Below are positions 63,770 through 64,000 of a stretch of 64,000 nucleotides of DNA, in pieces. Under the pieces are notes generated by a model. That model was not told the DNA's origin and did no database searches. It was given only the letters and a program-made list of their open reading frames with translations. Made by a program: the position numbers and the translations under genes. This stretch comes from Planctomycetota bacterium (GTDB taxonomy: Bacteria; Planctomycetota; UBA1135; GCA-002686595). Position 1 is the stretch's first letter; each line of letters starts with the position of its first letter. The stretch covers positions 1-64,000 of the forward strand of contig JAEUIA010000045.1 in the NCBI GenBank assembly GCA_016795245.1, given 5' to 3'.

Positions 63770-64000
63770 ATGAGACACCGCTGCGCAGGTAATCGACTCG
63801 GTCGCACGACCAGTCACCGCATCGCCATGATGAAGAACATGGCGAACTCCCTCCTTCTGCACGAACGCATCGTGACGACGCCCGCCAAGGCGAAGGTCGT
63901 GAAGCCGTTCGTCGAGAAGCTCATCACGCTCGCCAAGGAAGACAACCAGGCGACGCGTCGCCGTGCGTTCGCCGCCTTGCGCGACAAGGCGATGACCACC
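63770..64000 (+). CDS. rplQ: 50S ribosomal protein L17 (partial, cut by window end)
   Basis: The first 77 codons of L17 are present: [17 protein letters not shown], then [20 protein letters not shown] and [20 protein letters not shown] precedes the ATG at 63770. The rest lies beyond the window. Confidence 0.96.
   Translation, partial: MRHRCAGNRLGRTTSHRIAMMKNMANSLLLHERIVTTPAKAKVVKPFVEKLITLAKEDNQATRRRAFAALRDKAMTT

Overview
The window is a 64 kb piece of a high-G+C bacterial chromosome, most likely from a member of the Planctomycetota. This is inference from content. The evidence is a fused SecD-SecF protein, an EF-Tu with a non-canonical switch I segment, a large secreted protein ending in a Cys-rich CPCANSG-type module common in planctomycete exoproteins, several lipoproteins of no known family, and no rpmD in the spc operon. 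No taxon marker was searched.

Layout. 1-880: 3' end of a 23S rRNA gene, 5S rRNA and a strong terminator, followed by a 220-bp tandem duplication in a non-coding stretch. 1552-11445: lexA (preceded by an overlapping 27-codon hydrophobic micro-ORF), nadB-hflX, a leftward trmD-rplS-secDF-LysM cluster, and riboflavin synthase. 12245-16545: a leftward lipid-transport operon (a WPFF-repeat lipoprotein, then mlaE, mlaF and mlaD). 16622-20154: trpS, two lipoprotein genes, dtd and an HU-like gene. 20633-27540: a Cys/Met-metabolism PLP enzyme, a GT-C-like membrane protein, mutS2 without the Smr domain, a single-domain response regulator and aroC.

27685-42983: tRNA-Thr(TGT), tRNA-Tyr, tRNA-Gly and tRNA-Thr(GGT) lead into tuf, in the order of the E. 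coli thrU-tyrU-glyT-thrT-tufB operon. Then come rpmG-secE-nusG-rplKAJL-rpoBC and rpsL-rpsG, closed by a terminator. 42984-46740 is an accessory island that splits the str operon. It holds repeats, a Tsr3-like gene and a secreted protein. 46860-64000: an EF-G gene followed by the S10-spc-alpha cluster from rpsJ to the truncated rplQ. Genes there are tightly packed, often overlapping by 1-4 bp, and the run includes secY, adk, infA and rpmJ.

The most interesting non-genic signal is a dispersed element with six core copies (11573-11803, 11871-12050, 20280-20449, 25793-25897, 43303-43480, 43554-43737). Each copy joins a conserved 5' block to a 19-22 bp hairpin. The hairpin arms differ in sequence between copies but stay complementary, while the GCGG-AGTA-CCGC tip and the flanks are conserved. 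Such covariation points to selection on structure. Four of the six copies form two divergent head-to-head pairs. Other structured non-coding signals are a small GTCGCGCG hairpin family around the tRNA-tuf operon, a 32-bp tandem expansion of the tRNA-Gly 5' end, a palindrome over the probable lexA promoter, and a hairpin leader before rpoA.
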